Assembly (NCBI GenBank): GCA_963575745.1
Contig: CAUYUJ010014172.1
Location: 72,501-136,500, forward strand
Reading direction: 5' to 3'
DNA: 64,000 nt
Origin: Prorocentrum cordatum
Lineage: Eukaryota > Sar > Dinophyceae > Prorocentrales > Prorocentraceae
Below are positions 41,620 to 53,720 of the stretch, one piece after another (within the stretch, counting starts at the first letter, position 1; each line of letters opens with the position of its first letter). The translations under genes and the position numbers were made by a program. The notes under the pieces are model-generated. The model did no database searches and was not told the DNA's origin. It worked only from the letters and a program-made list of their open reading frames with translations.

Positions 41620-43212
41620 AGATTACTCACTACTCATTACTCACTATCAACTACTGACTACTCGCTATTCGCTACTCACTTCTCACTACCCCTACTCACT
41701 ACTCACGACTCACTACTCACTACCCACTACTCACTACCCACCACCCACTACTCGCTACTCACTACTCCCTACTCACTACTCCCTCCTCCCTACTCACTAC
41801 TCCCTACTCGCCCCTCACTACCCACTACTCAATACTCACTACTCACTAAGCACTACTCACTACCCCCTACTCAGTACCCACTAACCACTACTCATTATCC
41901 ACTACCCACAATCCACTACTCACGACTCACTACTCACTACCCACTACTCACTACCCACCACCCACTACTCGCTACTCACTACTCCCTACTCACTACTCCC
42001 GCCTCCCTACTTACTACTCCCTACTCACCCCTCACTACCCACTACTCAATACTCACTACTCACTAAGCACTACTCACTACTCCCTACTCAGTACCCACTA
42101 ATCACTACTCATTACCCACTACCCACAATCCACTGCTGACTACGCACTACTCATTGCCCACAAATCACTACTAACTACCCACTACTCGCTGCTCGCTACT
42201 CACTCCCTACACAATACTGACTACACAGTACTCAGTACTCACTACTCGCTACTCCCATACTCGCTACTCACTACTCACTCCCCGCTACTCGCTACTCACC
42301 ACTCACTATTCACTACTCACTACCTACTAGTCACTACATAGTCTCTAGTCACTAGTCACAATTCACTAGTCACGAGTCATGACTCACTACCTACTACTCA
42401 CTACTCACTAATCGCTACTCACTACCCACTATTCGCTACCCACTTCTTACTACCCACTGCTCACTACTCCCTACTCCCTACTCACTACTCACTACTCACC
42501 ACTCGCTACTCCCTACTCGTTACTCACTAACCCACTACTTACTCACTACGGACCACTCTCTACTCACTACTCACCACCCACTACGCCCTACTCGCTCCCC
42601 ACTACTCACTACTCGCTACTCCCTACTCGCTACTCTCTACTCGCTACTCACTACTCACTACCAACTGCCACTACCCACTACTCTCTACTCAGCACTACTC
42701 ACTACTCACTACTCACTACGCACTACGTACTACTCACTACTCACTACTGACTACTCACTACTGACGATTCACTACTCGCTACTCACTACTCACTACTCAC
42801 TACTCACTACTCACTACTCACTACTCACCACTCACTACTTACTACTCACAGCTCACTACTCACTACGCACTATGCACTACCCACTACTCGCTACTCACTA
42901 ATCACTACTCGCCACCCACTACTCACTACCCACTACTCACTACCCACTACTCATTACTCCCTACTCCCTACTCAGTACTCACTACTCGCTACTCGCTACT
43001 CACTATTCACTACTCACTACTCGCCACTCACTACTCATTTTTCAGTACACACTACTCACTATTCACTACTCACTATTCTCCACTCCCTACTCCCTATTCC
43101 CTACTCGGCACTCACTACCCACTACTTACTACCCAATACTCACTACTCACTACGCACTAACTCACTGCTCACTACTCACCACTCCCTACTCCCAACTCCG
43201 TACTCCCTACAC
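41620..43212 (+). repeat. 7-bp satellite (CACTACT)n, 1.6 kb
   Basis: An almost continuous imperfect CACTACT array. A higher-order repeat of 217 bases (31 heptamers) is visible: 41706-41922 and 41923-42139 share the same series of variant units (CCACCACCCACTACTCG, ACTAAGCACTACTC, CACAATCCACT). No reading frame of note. Confidence 0.97.
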
Positions 43213-43235
43213 ACCTCTTCCGGCGCAGAAATGAG

Positions 43236-43423
43236 AAGCGAGAGAGGCCCCCCCTCCCCGGCTCCCTTTCCGGCGCAAAGAGGGGGAGGGGGGGGGATCC
43301 GACCCCACCCCCCTTCCCAGCGCCAAGGGGGGGAGGGGGGGGGAGGGGGGGTTCGGACCCCCCCCCCTTAAGGGGAGAGGGGGGGCCCCCCCCCCCTCTT
43401 TGGAAGGGGGGACGGGGGGGGTT

Positions 43424-43455
<32 letters not shown>

Positions 43456-43460
43456 TTTAG
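43236..43460 (+). repeat. Poly-G/C tracts, right flank of the satellite
   Basis: G and C runs, including an almost pure C run at about 43425-43455. This mirrors the C/G block at 41300-41545. Confidence 0.9.
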
Positions 43461-43496
43461 TGTATTCGGGGAGATCCACCGGCGCATTTCGCAATC

Positions 43497-43865
43497 AAGA
43501 CACAAGACCAAGCAACCCGAGGCAGGCATGCGAGACACCAAGACCGCTGCCCGAGGAAGGCAGGCGAGACACCAAGACCAAGCTGCCCGAGGAGGGCAGT
43601 TGAGAAACAGGACCAAGCAACCCGAGGAAGGCAGTCAAGCAACAGGGCCGAGCGAGAACGGAGGTCGAGAAAGAAAATCACTCAGGATGACAGGCAGGAA
43701 ACAAGACCAATAACCCCCGAGGAAGACAATCGAGAAACAGGAGCAAGCAATCCAAGGAAGGCAGTCAAGGAAAAAAGACCATGCAAACCGAGGAAGGCAG
43801 TCAAGAAACAAGACCAACCAACCAGAGGATATCAATCAAGAAAGATGACCCAGGAACCCGAGGAA
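43497..43865 (+). repeat. 35-bp tandem repeat, right array
   Basis: CCGAGGAAGGCAG units at about 43518, 43552, 43588 and 43623 and onward (spacing 34-36). They have the same sequence and orientation as the left array. Confidence 0.85.
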
Positions 43866-43869
43866 GGCC

Positions 43870-44975
43870 CGGCGGCGCAGGCCTGGCACCCACTGGTCCT
43901 TCAAACCCCTCCTATGTATCCTCCCTCTACTTCGCCCCTCCTTTCAGCGCTTCCTCCGCCGCCGTCCTCCACATCACACCGCCCATTCTCCTGCTCTCGA
44001 TGCACCCTCTTTTCCCTCACTCCATTTTCTCTCGTACCGCGACGTTGCCGCAAGGGCTTGCGTTCAAGGTGCGTGCGGCCAGAGTCAATTGTGGAGCATT
44101 GGCTGCTCGATTGTGATGTTTATCGGGTTGGCCCTGCCCCAGGGAAGCAGCTGCAGGAGCTGTATAACCCAACCCCGCGGGTCACTGGCACGTGCACGGT
44201 GCGGAACACCAAAAACTCTCCCTCCCCTAATCCCCAGTCCTCCGGATCCTCCTCCGGCTCCTCCTCATCCAGGGGGCGTGCGATGTGGAAGAGGAGGATA
44301 GCGAGGACCGAGGTCGAGGGCGACAAGGACGACGAGGACGACGGTTTCGTGTCGAGGACGACGACGCGGCAAACAACGAGCACGACGACGTCGACGACGA
44401 GGTCGACGACGAGGTCGACGACAACGACGACGACGACGACGGCGACGGCGGCGACGACGTTCCGCGCCTGGGTGCGGCAATCCGCAAGCTTGCCATCGCT
44501 CGAACGTGCATTCCCCTTGCATTTTTGGAATCCGCGGCTTCCTCGCAAGATGAACCAAGATGCTCCTCGATGGTCCTCGCCGAGAAACAAGCGCGCACGC
44601 TCGGGCGATGCTAAGGGAGGCTGGAGGCCGCCAAGCGCCCGTAGCGAGGGGGCGCGCGCGCGCGGGCTGGCAGGGCCTGAAACGAGCGGGCCCTCCCGTG
44701 CTCACGGCCAGCGCGCGCCGGGCATCCACGAGGGGGCACCCGACGCCGCGAAGACGCTCTGCAACGTGGGGGCCTCCGCTCCACCTTTGACCCGTGTTGG
44801 TTGGTCAGCCTCTGTGCCCCCGGGCAGGGAGGAGAGGGAGGAGGGGAAGAGGGGGACGAGGAGGTGCAACCAGCTTTGTTTTGGATATGGCAATCAGACT
44901 ATGCGGGCATATCTGGGATCCTGGGCATTAATGCGCAGTTGAGGGAGAGCGTAACCTGAAAACGAATCATCGATC
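43870..44975. other. Unassigned sequence with a (CGA)n tract
   Basis: A (GACGAC)n-like tract occupies 44310-44460 and generates poly-Asp/Thr frames. A 365-codon plus-strand frame (43845-44942) crosses it but has no domain and conflicts with the minus-strand direction of every recognisable gene. I do not call it. Confidence 0.4.
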
Positions 44976-45157
44976 CACCCCCATTATCCGTAGCACCAAA
45001 GGGGGAACTATGTCGCCACGCTTTGATGCGCTCATCATATTCGCCATGTCCCTGGAGACGATTGGAATCTCAGAACAGCGAGTTGGAGCTGACCGCGTTG
45101 CGGCGCAGGGCGGCGCACGCGTGCGGGTTGACGCAGCGGCGCTGCAAGGGGAACCCC

Positions 45158-45435
45158 AGGACCATCGCCCCCTTCCTGACACTGTTCGGGATCACTATGT
45201 TGGAGGCCTGGATTGGCACCAACACCAACACAGGGGTTTGCCTCCACAGGGGGAAGATGATCCTAGATTTCGGTGTTGGTGGTAATATTTCGGTCACCTT
45301 GGAAGCCAGAATATCACCACCATCACCGAGATCGAGATCTTCTTCCCTCGGTGGAGGCACACCGCCGAAATTGGTGTTGGTGTCAACCTCTAGGACCATC
45401 GCCCCCTTCCTGACACTGTTCGGGATCGCTGTGTT
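45158..45435. mobile_element. Foldback element with long direct-repeat ends
   Basis: About 44 bases (AGGACCATCGCCCCCTTCC, then TGACACTGTTCGGGATC) occur at 45158 and again at 45392. Between them lies an inverted repeat: the arm at 45211-45290 (CACCAACACCAA, TTTGCCTCCAC, GGAAGATGATC, GGTGTTGGTGGTAATATT) pairs with the arm at 45308-45386. It lies within reverse-transcriptase-related sequence. Confidence 0.8.
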
Positions 45436-45499
45436 CGGGTCGCGGCGCTCGGCCCCGCAGGCGGACATCCGCTGGCAGGGGATGGTGCAGAATACAACA

Positions 45500-47310
45500 C
45501 TTCACTGCGCAGCGGAACATGTCATCGTGAGCGGCGCTCCTGGCCGGGCCCGAGGAACTTTCACGAAGCGGCCGTGCCCGAGAAGGATTCCAAGATTCCA
45601 TATGACCCCACCTCCCAGCCAGGGCCCGTAGATATATTCCAGCGCGGAGACGCGCCCAATCTTTGCCGCTGCCTGGGCAACAATTGCGGCGCTTCCGGGG
45701 AGAGACCGAGGCGACAACTGACGTCTTGCATGGCGGTGCCGAAGTCGTCGGTGAACGCAACATAACGACCAAGAGCACGCGCACCAAGCGCACGCAATGA
45801 CCCCTGGATGTGGTCAGACGCGAGGGCCACAACGGAGCCTGACATGGAACGCCCCTGTGCGATTGCAAGTTTGTGCCAGAAGCCGGCCCTCTGAGGCCCG
45901 CGGGAGAGAACTCGGCACTGCAACATCCTGATGACGCCCCGGTCCCGCGCGCGGCATACTTCGGAGTATAGTCATCGCCTCAAAAAGCCAGACATCGCGC
46001 TGTGGATTAGTGACATAAACGCAGCTTAGAAATTGATGCTGACGCATTCGCTTCGGCGAGCCACCTACTGAACGAGGTAATGCAGAAGACAAGCTCCGAA
46101 TTCAAGCGGGGCGGACTGCATGCGCCGATTGCGGATGAAACCGCGCGAATGGCAGTGCGTGCAAGAGCTGGGAGAGACAGGCCAGCCCGCGATTCACGGC
46201 CACAGCTAGGAGTTCGGTGCTCGAGGCTGCGAGCGATGCGCTCGCGAGTGCCTGTCGAAGGAAATCGGTATCATTTGCCCCCAGCGAAGCTTGGCGCCGA
46301 CCCCCCCGCGGATCAGATACGGCAAGACAGCGAGTGTCAAGACAGCGAATGGCGGGTTCAGCGCCGCAGAGCTTCGAAACATAGAGTAGCCCGTGCGGGC
46401 CGCGTGCCGCGTCATGCTGCCGAGAGAGGGCCGCCCGAAGATCAGGAAATCCGAGCGTCCATTCGGTGCTCGGCGGCACGGCTTGCACATGATCTGGCGA
46501 ACACTTGCGAGCAACTGCGCGGCTTTGCCGGGAGGCGCGCACATCGTCCCAATGCTGGGTAAGCAGATTCGCGGCCAGAGCTGGGCCAGCATGCAGTTGT
46601 TCAGAATGGCCGAGAACGGCGGCGATGAAAACAGCAGGACGATGTTTTCCCCGAGCGTGCTTGCGAACGTGCACTTTGTCAAACCAGATGTTCGTGACGG
46701 CGGGGCACATGTCAGGCGAGCTGACGCGGCAGATTTCGAATTGCAGAAGCCCGTTGGACCTCGCTGAGGCGACCGTGACAACGACGGAAATGAGTGAGCC
46801 AAACACCACGCACCTGCGCCAACCATTTGCGACCACTCTCAACCAGACAAACTTGACCAGGCCGAACCCGACGAACACACCTCGTAGCCGAGAGACAACA
46901 TCTGAACCTCTCGACACAAGATGTGGACGTCGCCATCCCTGGCTTGCGCGGGAGACTTCGGACGGCCTCCCTCGGTGCATCACGCATTCCTAAACTTACA
47001 GGGACAAAGACGTGGTGGAATTTCCTAGCCCTCGCCAATACGTCGTCATGGAACCAAGTGCGACGAATGGGCCACCGCTGCGCTTGAAACGTATCCGCTG
47101 CACGCCGCGGACGGCACGCAAGCGCGTGTTCCATCAGTGCGTGGTCGAGCAACACGCGTGGCACATTGCCACCATTGCGACGGGCGGTTTGGGTGGGCAA
47201 ACGAAATCTGGCCGACATCGCATGCGTTTCTGAAGCGGTGCCCGAAGTAAACCGCCACCCGGTAGGAGAGTAATCGAACTGCGCCAGCGGCATGATCGGG
47301 GCCGTCACCC
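45500..47310 (-). pseudogene. Decayed LINE-type reverse transcriptase
   Basis: Minus-strand frames read in order. ORF 46983-46102 has LLTQHWDDVRASRQSRAV, an ARGPHGLLYVSK segment corresponding to the RT PGPDG element, and LAVAVNRGLACLSQ. ORF 45926-45561 has ALGRYVAFTDDFGTAM at 45738-45764, a Y/F-x-DD palm motif (FTDD). The frames are separated by shifts, and the region is interrupted by the foldback at 45158-45435. The upstream frame (47308-46712) may be the linker before RT. Not functional as it stands. Confidence 0.6.
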
Positions 47311-48400
47311 ATGCGCAGAACTTTCAAGTCGTCTGCCGTTGAAACTGTGGCACGCTCGTGGCATTGCGCCAGTAATGCTACGAATGAACTATATGACAAA
47401 TGTAAGATCACCACGCGGACTGATGGCGTATATGCTCAATGGATCTACCTCGAACTCATTGGTGAGCAGCAGGTAGGCGACGACGTTGGTACATCATCTT
47501 GCCTGGCTCAGTCAAAAGTTCATATTTGCCACGCCGCAGAATAGTTAGAGTCATCTCGCGAGCAGCCTGGAGCATACGGACGCGGTCGCCACGATGCTCA
47601 GCCTGTGAGTAGCACGCCCATCCCGACTTCGAGGTCACGCGAAGGACTGACGTTCAGAACCCTGAGTCGGGTGCCAATCGGTGCTGGAACTCAGAGAGTC
47701 GTCGGTGAAAGTGTGCGCACTCTCCCCGGAACTGACGAAACGCTGACACCAAATGTCCACAATGTTTGCACGGGTGGCCCGTGCGTCGCCTGGCTGACGT
47801 AACCGCTCCACTTCGGCATGTCGGGATCAGCGCGCGGCATGGCTCCCCCAGGGAAGCCGTCCACTTCGCAAACTGTTCGTGCGAACCTAAGTCCACGCCG
47901 ACGTCGTCAACCTCTTCCGCATCGCGACGCACGCGATGTCCAGCCTGGGGGCGTCTGGCTCGTGCTATGACGCGCATGGGATGCAAGGCGGCGTCGCTCG
48001 AGGCCCAGCACCTCCACCTGTCGCCAACCAGGTGCTCCACCGCCTTGTGCACTCGATGGTCGTCTGCTGGTTCCACTTCAAGAAGAGAGCCCTGTTGGTC
48101 ACTGTATCGGATGTACTTCAACCAAGGGCCTGCGCGTGATATATCCGAGCTGGACCACGCAAGCTTCGCATCTATCACATTCTTAACCGCAGGGGTCGCG
48201 CTCGAATAGACTGGATGCAATGGGAGACCATGGCACTACCGCCTGCCCAAACGCCAACATGAACAGCTGGTTCGCCACGCTACCTCGGCCAACATCTTGG
48301 CCGTCGCAACGGACGGTGGACTCGCGAGTGGGGGGTGCCCGCAACCACAGCGGTCTCAGATATACCATTGCCAACTTCAGCCTGGCCTGGTTTGACCCAA
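47310..48400. other. Unassigned, probably decayed retroelement DNA
   Basis: Short overlapping frames on both strands. The position between two RT remnants on the same strand suggests it belongs to one of them, for example thumb or RNase-like sequence downstream of the FMDD at 48.65 kb. I see no motif. Confidence 0.35.
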
Positions 48401-48403
48401 GGA

Positions 48404-49018
48404 TCAATGCAATGACTGAAAGCCATGGATAAGCTTCTGCCATCCTCCCCGAGGTAGAACAGGATGCACTGGGTTGGTCGGGTAGCATCCGACTCCGAAA
48501 TGTGCGATCAGCTTCGGCTCCGCGTCTCGGTCAGAAAAAACGTGACGTTTGGCCGCGTTTTCTGGGTGCCCGATGCTCGCGTCGGACTTCTCGGTAACCT
48601 CCAAGTCATCTCTTAATAGTCCAGGACGTTGCGCCACGAGGGGCCAATCATCCATGAACAAGTGGTTATTGCATAGCGGCTGCCATGGAACCAGCGTAGC
48701 TATCATTGCAGACGGGGCCATTAAATCCCCTTGCGGACGGCCGCAGAGTGGTCGGATGCCGGGCGCCCTTGCTCCTGACCAAACCACCAATCAAGTGTGC
48801 ATAACTGCGCCGGGTTTTTCAGATCGGCCCAACGATTCCAGCGCAATCGATTGGTAGATGCGATCATAAGCTTTCGATAAGTCATGTTCGGCCCCATCGG
48901 TTCCCTCGGCGCAGTCCGACAGCCACCTGGCGATGAAATGGGGAATAGGGCTGCCTTCCTGTTCGCCCACTGGTTCTTGGGAGGATTGGGAGTGGCGTTC
49001 GCGAGGGCTCGGAGCCAT
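48404..49018 (-). pseudogene. LINE reverse transcriptase, palm region, one stop
   Basis: One frame with a single stop at 48791-48793 reads EHDLSKAYDRIYQSIALESL (RT motif A, first Asp), then GRPQGDLMAPSAM (motif B, the QGDP-x-SP element), then HLFMDDWPLVAQ (motif C, FMDD at about 48646-48658) and ENAAKRHVF. The spacing is right for an RT palm. Decay is light here: one nonsense codon in about 200 codons. Confidence 0.75.
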
Positions 49019-49608
49019 TTTCTGAGGAGAGCCGAGCCGACCGCGATGGGCCTGGTGTCCGTCTCGCCCGGAGTGGAGCGTTGTCGTGCTCTGGTGGGTC
49101 CCGAAACTGCTTCGGTTGATCTCTAATCATGCGCAGCGCGCGATTGCGAGGGCAGCGTCGTCTTGAATAAGGGAGTTGTAAGACGTCAAATGTCAGAAGA
49201 TCGCGCTGAGAAACCCTGTCGGCGCTGCCTGGCGCGATTATCCTGCAAGCGTCGTTGCTCAACGTTGATGCCAGACGAGAGGGACTTGATTGCGTCAGCA
49301 TAGCTCAGCTAACCTGTCGCTGGTAGGTGGAGCAGGTGAGGAAAATCAAACGCTGCCTTCGTCACCTGTGAATAATGGTCGTTTCGTAATATGGTGGTGC
49401 TGGGCACACCCTGTCGAAGCTGCTCAGCAAGACGTCGACGTAAGCGTAGTTGGCGTCGTTGCGCGATAGACTGGTCCAGTCGGTATGCTGGTGAGTGCGT
49501 CGTGGCCCTGGTGGTCGGAGGGGGGCCATTGCCGCGCTCGGCAGCGCGCTCCATCGTAGCGCGCCCTCGTCCCACAGCTAAAATCAAATCATGTTCAGCT
49601 CTGTCGGG

Positions 49609-50412
49609 CTAATGCCTCCACTGAGCTACCAGGTCTGGCTCCTGAAGGCCATCAACAACTGGAGGTCCGAAGTCAGTGTCCACCAACTCCTGCATGAGAC
49701 GTCGCTCGTCATCAGAAGGCGCTCTGAACGGTGCGTAGGAATCTGCGTGGCACATGCGCGTCGGTGCAACGCTGACAAAAGGGATCGCCAACTCGTAGGT
49801 CACCAAGCCGTGATGGGGTACACCAGGTAATAGATGTGTGCTCCGCTGCAGGGGAGGTGGGCCGCCCCCAAAGTGCAGTGCGCGCGCAGGAGATATCGAG
49901 GCCGCCGCAGCGTGCGTGTCCACCCCAGGGGCTCCACAGTACATCGTCCACGACGTCGTCACAGGTCGGTAGGCAGGCCTCTAGTTGAGGTCGCCGATGA
50001 CACAGAGTGGATGACCCAGGTGGCCCAGGGTCTGTAGGGATGCAAAAGCCTGATGATACCAGGGTGCGTCAAGCTCCTGCGGGCCGTAGACCGAGACGAT
50101 GGACGCCTGCGCAGCCATGGTGCCCACGGCTCTGCGGTGCAAGAAATCGTCGCGGATGATCGTAGCGCGGCCCAACGAGCGCGCCCACACGATAGCGCAA
50201 GTCCCTTGGCGGGGCGTGGAGGTGACTTGGGCCTGGGCCCGAAGCTGAGGTGGCGGCGCTGAAAAAGCCATAGACCATCCGAACTGCTGAGCCAACCGTA
50301 GGGCCCATCGAGAACGGGGTTCACGGTGATGAGTCTCCTGCAAGCGAATCACGCCGGCTGTGGATGCTGCTCGGCTCGCCAAAACCGTCGTCAGACGTGC
50401 TTTGCTGAGCAC
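49609..50412 (-). pseudogene. LINE endonuclease domain with one in-frame TAG
   Basis: The frame reads VIRLQETHHREP (catalytic Glu), ASIVSVYGPQE and LCVIGDLN (the GDFN element), then TAG at 49981-49983, then RPAYRPVTTSW, GVDTHAAAA, LPGVPHHGLVTYELAIPF (the S/P-x-H-H element) and VAQWRH. In related elements as I remember them, the residue after GD-x-N is often Trp, so the TAG is plausibly a TGG mutation. The rest of the domain is intact. Confidence 0.75.
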
Positions 50413-50979
50413 GGCGACGTTGATCGTACAAACTTGAACGTGGGGAACTGGCGCTTGGAGCTCTTTGGCCCCTGCCCATGATCGCGCGGTGCTGCTTGGC
50501 GGCAGCGCTTTCGTGAATCCGAGACTCCCGAGGATGTAGATCGCTCTGGACCTGTAGGCGTAGGTGATGCTGGCGTCGGTGGTGCTGAGGGCATACTCGG
50601 CGTCTCGCTCAGAATCTGCTCGGTCTGCGCACGCAGCAATGAAATTCGGCCCCGCAAAATAAGGCGCCGAATAGCGTCGCGCATTCTTGGTCGACGGTAG
50701 GGCCTCTGAAGAAGATGCAGCTGCAGAAGCAGAACTTACTAATAAAACATAACTCGGGAAACTGCGTCACGAGCTGCTGGCGTGGCCGCGGCCCTTCGCA
50801 GCCGCTTGGTGTCGGGCGCCTGGGAAGAGCTGGCCCCGCTCGGAGATGGGCGACCTCCCCCCGGGAGCGGGTCCAGTCACGATGACGCGGCGGTTGGGCG
50901 CAGCCCGCCGTTCGGTCCTGAAGCGAGCGGGTCCTGCGCAGCGGCGGACAGCCCCCCGCGAGAAGCTGGCCGTCGCACA

Positions 50980-51400
50980 ACTCCCAACAAAAACGAAGAG
51001 GGCGTCGTGGCCGCGAATGGGCGTCGTAGAACTCGATCCAACCGCTGGCCATCGTGGGTGCATCCTCGCGGCCCGCGCGAGGTAACGCTGCAGGTGTCGC
51101 CCTTCTCCTGCTTCGCGTTCCTCTGGTAGCGCTTCCTGCCGCAGCGGCGGTGGCACTCAGCATGGTGGCCCGGCTTGACCCGCCTCTTGCGTGCGCGCCG
51201 CGTGGTTCGAGCATACCTCGCATCGGTGATCTGCATGGCCTTCTCGTGGCCTAGCATGGTCGTCGGGGCATCCTTGATAGTGGCTCCAGGGGGGCGTGCA
51301 CGGCAAGGGGTCTGCATGAACTTGCAAAATGCCGAACTGCGACCGCATCGACTGCAGGCGGCGTGAATCTGGAGCTGGCTGCAGAACTGGCGGGATGTCG
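50980..51400 (-). pseudogene. LINE ORF1 C-terminal Cys-rich segment
   Basis: The reverse complement of about 51300-51400 reads HAACSRCGRSSAFCKFMQTP and then CRARPPG, a C-x2-C...C...C zinc-ribbon-like knuckle of a kind I associate with ORF1 of these elements. Basic residues follow. The frame continues to about 50877 and is overlapped by others. Confidence 0.4.
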
Positions 51401-51652
51401 CCGAGTCCTCGGTGGGGGTGCAGGTCGCTGAGTCGGCCTCCGCTGATGCTGAAGCCCTCCAGGTGGCCCAGCGCGCCTAAGCCTCGTTGATCTTCGACCC
51501 CCGTAGTGCGGCCGACAGAATGCCTCCAACTCCGAGGCGTTGACGTCGTACTGCGGGTGGTTCTTTAGGTGGCCGAGTGCCTGACAATCTGGCCAAAGAG
51601 CACGCGCCTGCTTGAAAGACGCGTTCGGGTTCTGCCCCTGCAAATCGGGCTT

Positions 51653-52339
51653 CTACCCGCAATGGAAGTTGCAGTGATCGGAAGTGCCTGCAACGCACTT
51701 ATCAGCGACATCTGGGAGTTGATCGCCATGGAGGCCGAGCACACTCTGAGCACTACGCGTGGATCGAGGCGTTGGTGGCGCTTTCGCGCCGGCGCTCAGC
51801 GGGCCCAGAATTCTATGGATTCGTTGCGAGGTCAAGGTGCATGATGATCGCGCTGGCGTCGGCACGGCTCGGGGCCGCTTCGACGCCTTAGCAGGTGGCG
51901 GTGTCGGTGGGCCCACAAAGCGGTGTCCGCCTCTCGATGACAAGGATGAAGCCGTGCTGTGTCCTCCTCTTGTGAAGTGGTGCGGGTAGGGCTTCGCTTT
52001 CTTCCCCCAATCGGCCTCGGCTTCCACGGGGGGCGGCTTCGTGCCCATCTGGAGCTGGTAGTGGCCCTCGACAAGGATGAGCCAGCACTTATTGATGGTC
52101 TTGACGTCCGCAGGGGCCGCGAACAGGTGCCACTGGTCCTTCTGCTTCTTCCAAACGCGGAAGTCGGTCTGAATGGCCTTCGCAGCCGCCGTGATCGCTC
52201 TCGAAGTCGCCCGCGTGCCTGCCTGTGTCTGCTCGGCCGCCTCGTCTTCGCTGAACCTGAGCTCGAGCATCTCTGCCACCGCCGAGTTCCTCGGATTCGC
52301 CTGGAGCTTGCCTCCAGGCCCGGTGTCAACATCCTTCAA
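51653..52339 (-). pseudogene. LINE ORF1 segment with OTU-like C-terminal half
   Basis: FRVWKKQKDQWHLFA, then INKCWLILVEGHYQLQMG, resembles the last strands of OTU cysteine proteases (I/L-x-L-x-x-x-HY with the catalytic His), a domain found in some dinoflagellate LINE polyproteins. No Cys-containing N-terminal OTU motif (DGNC-like) is visible upstream. The tail is Pro/Arg/Ser-rich. This is my inference from pattern only. Confidence 0.4.
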
Positions 52340-52424
52340 CGGCTCCGCGTTCGCCCTGCTCGTGAAGGCGTGGAAACGGGCACTGCAATAGAAACGGTCT
52401 CCTCATCCTCAACAATTCGTTGGC

Positions 52425-53720
52425 TTAGAGCATTCCTTCCAAGGTGGTCTCGCTGCCGTCGGTGGAACCGGTGCCGGGTTCGCCATCTTGGATTTCTGCG
52501 AGTCGCTCCTCCCCCTTCATCTGAGCGTCTCCGTCCTTATCGACAGGTGTTGTGGCTGGCGTCGAAGATGTAGCAGGCGCAGGTGCCGCTGTCGCTGGTG
52601 CTGGGGTCGGCGCCGCGTCGGATGTCGCATAACTCGGCGTACCCCAGTCTGTAGTCGGCGCTCTCTTGGGAGGTGGCCAGCTCTGTCCACGGCGCGGAGG
52701 TGCCAAGGAGGCCGCGATGCCCGGCCTGAGCTCCATAACCTGACCAGTGACCAGCGTCTCGAGATCAGCTCGCAGGACCACTCGCGTGCCCCGCAACGAG
52801 TGATGCGAGACATTTTCTTGAAACCCGCATCTGCAGCCCAAGTTCTGACCTGATCGTCCTGGGCCCAAGGTGTCGGCGTCTTCTGTCGTATCCGACGCGG
52901 CTGTATACGCGCGACCAAGACGGTCTTAGATAACACCCCCATGGAACTGTTGCCGCTCGGCCGAGACACCAGCCCTTCTGGGGGCTGCCGTGGCCAGCCC
53001 TGCGATGCGACAGTGATAAACGTGAAAGCTGCTCATCTTCGGGTGTCGATGTCAAATGGGGACCAGCGCCGACCCCCGCTGGTGGAGAAATGCCCCCGCC
53101 GGGAGCTTCAAGGCGATGAAATTCTCGACGTGGGCCGGGCGCGCAATGATTATCGCTGCCGCCTCGCCCCCATGCGCCACCGCGCCCTTGGTCTTCAAAA
53201 GGCGTTTGGCCCAGTCGGCCTTCAGAACTAAGGCCGCCAAAGAAATGAGCTTCTCCGGCGTCTGCTGGAACGACCAATCCTCCGCGAAATCTCCGGCTAC
53301 GGCGAGGCGGAAGCTGGCGGGCTTCTCTGTGGCCGCGGCGTCGACCATTCCATCCTTGTCGCCAGGCGGTAGACCAGTGCGACGAGAGGCCGAAGGCCCC
53401 ATGAACAAAACTTGGGCCCCTAATTGGACAGCGCCGCCGTTGGGCCCCTCGACGGCAATCCCCTGTTCAACCCAGCCTTCTTGAAGCACCCCGTCTCCGA
53501 GAATAATGAAAGTAGCTGAGAGATGTGCCCTGCCCCCAGCCGTCCACCACGCCGTTGTAGTCCTTGAGAGAGCCACGCGCGAATGTGCGAGGCGTGTTCG
53601 CATCCAGATCTTTATCTTTGATGTGGATAGCCTGCCGAGCGGGGGGCCCGCCCCACGGATGCGGCAAAACCTGGTGGATCTTCGTCGGCGCTGGCAGCTC
53701 AGGAGGCGAGGTGGCGGCAC
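52425..53720 (-). pseudogene. LINE ORF1 N-terminal region, frame-interrupted
   Basis: Two minus-strand frames follow each other. 53720-53052 reads FAEDWSFQQTPEKLISLAAL, then LKADWAKRLLKTKGAVAHGG and ARPAHVENFIALKLPAGAFL. 52868-52425 reads VVLRADLETLVTGQVMEL, then a Pro/Ala/Thr linker and KDGDAQMKGEERLAEIQDG. An intermediate frame (52969-52517) supplies TVLVARIQPRRI and TWAADAGFKKMSR. The order upstream of OTU-like, zinc, endonuclease and RT segments fits one about 5-kb element with several frameshifts. Confidence 0.4.

Noticed and set aside
41620-43212. The direct-repeat array as a CRISPR
   Set aside because: Units are 7 bases with no spacers, in a eukaryotic setting.
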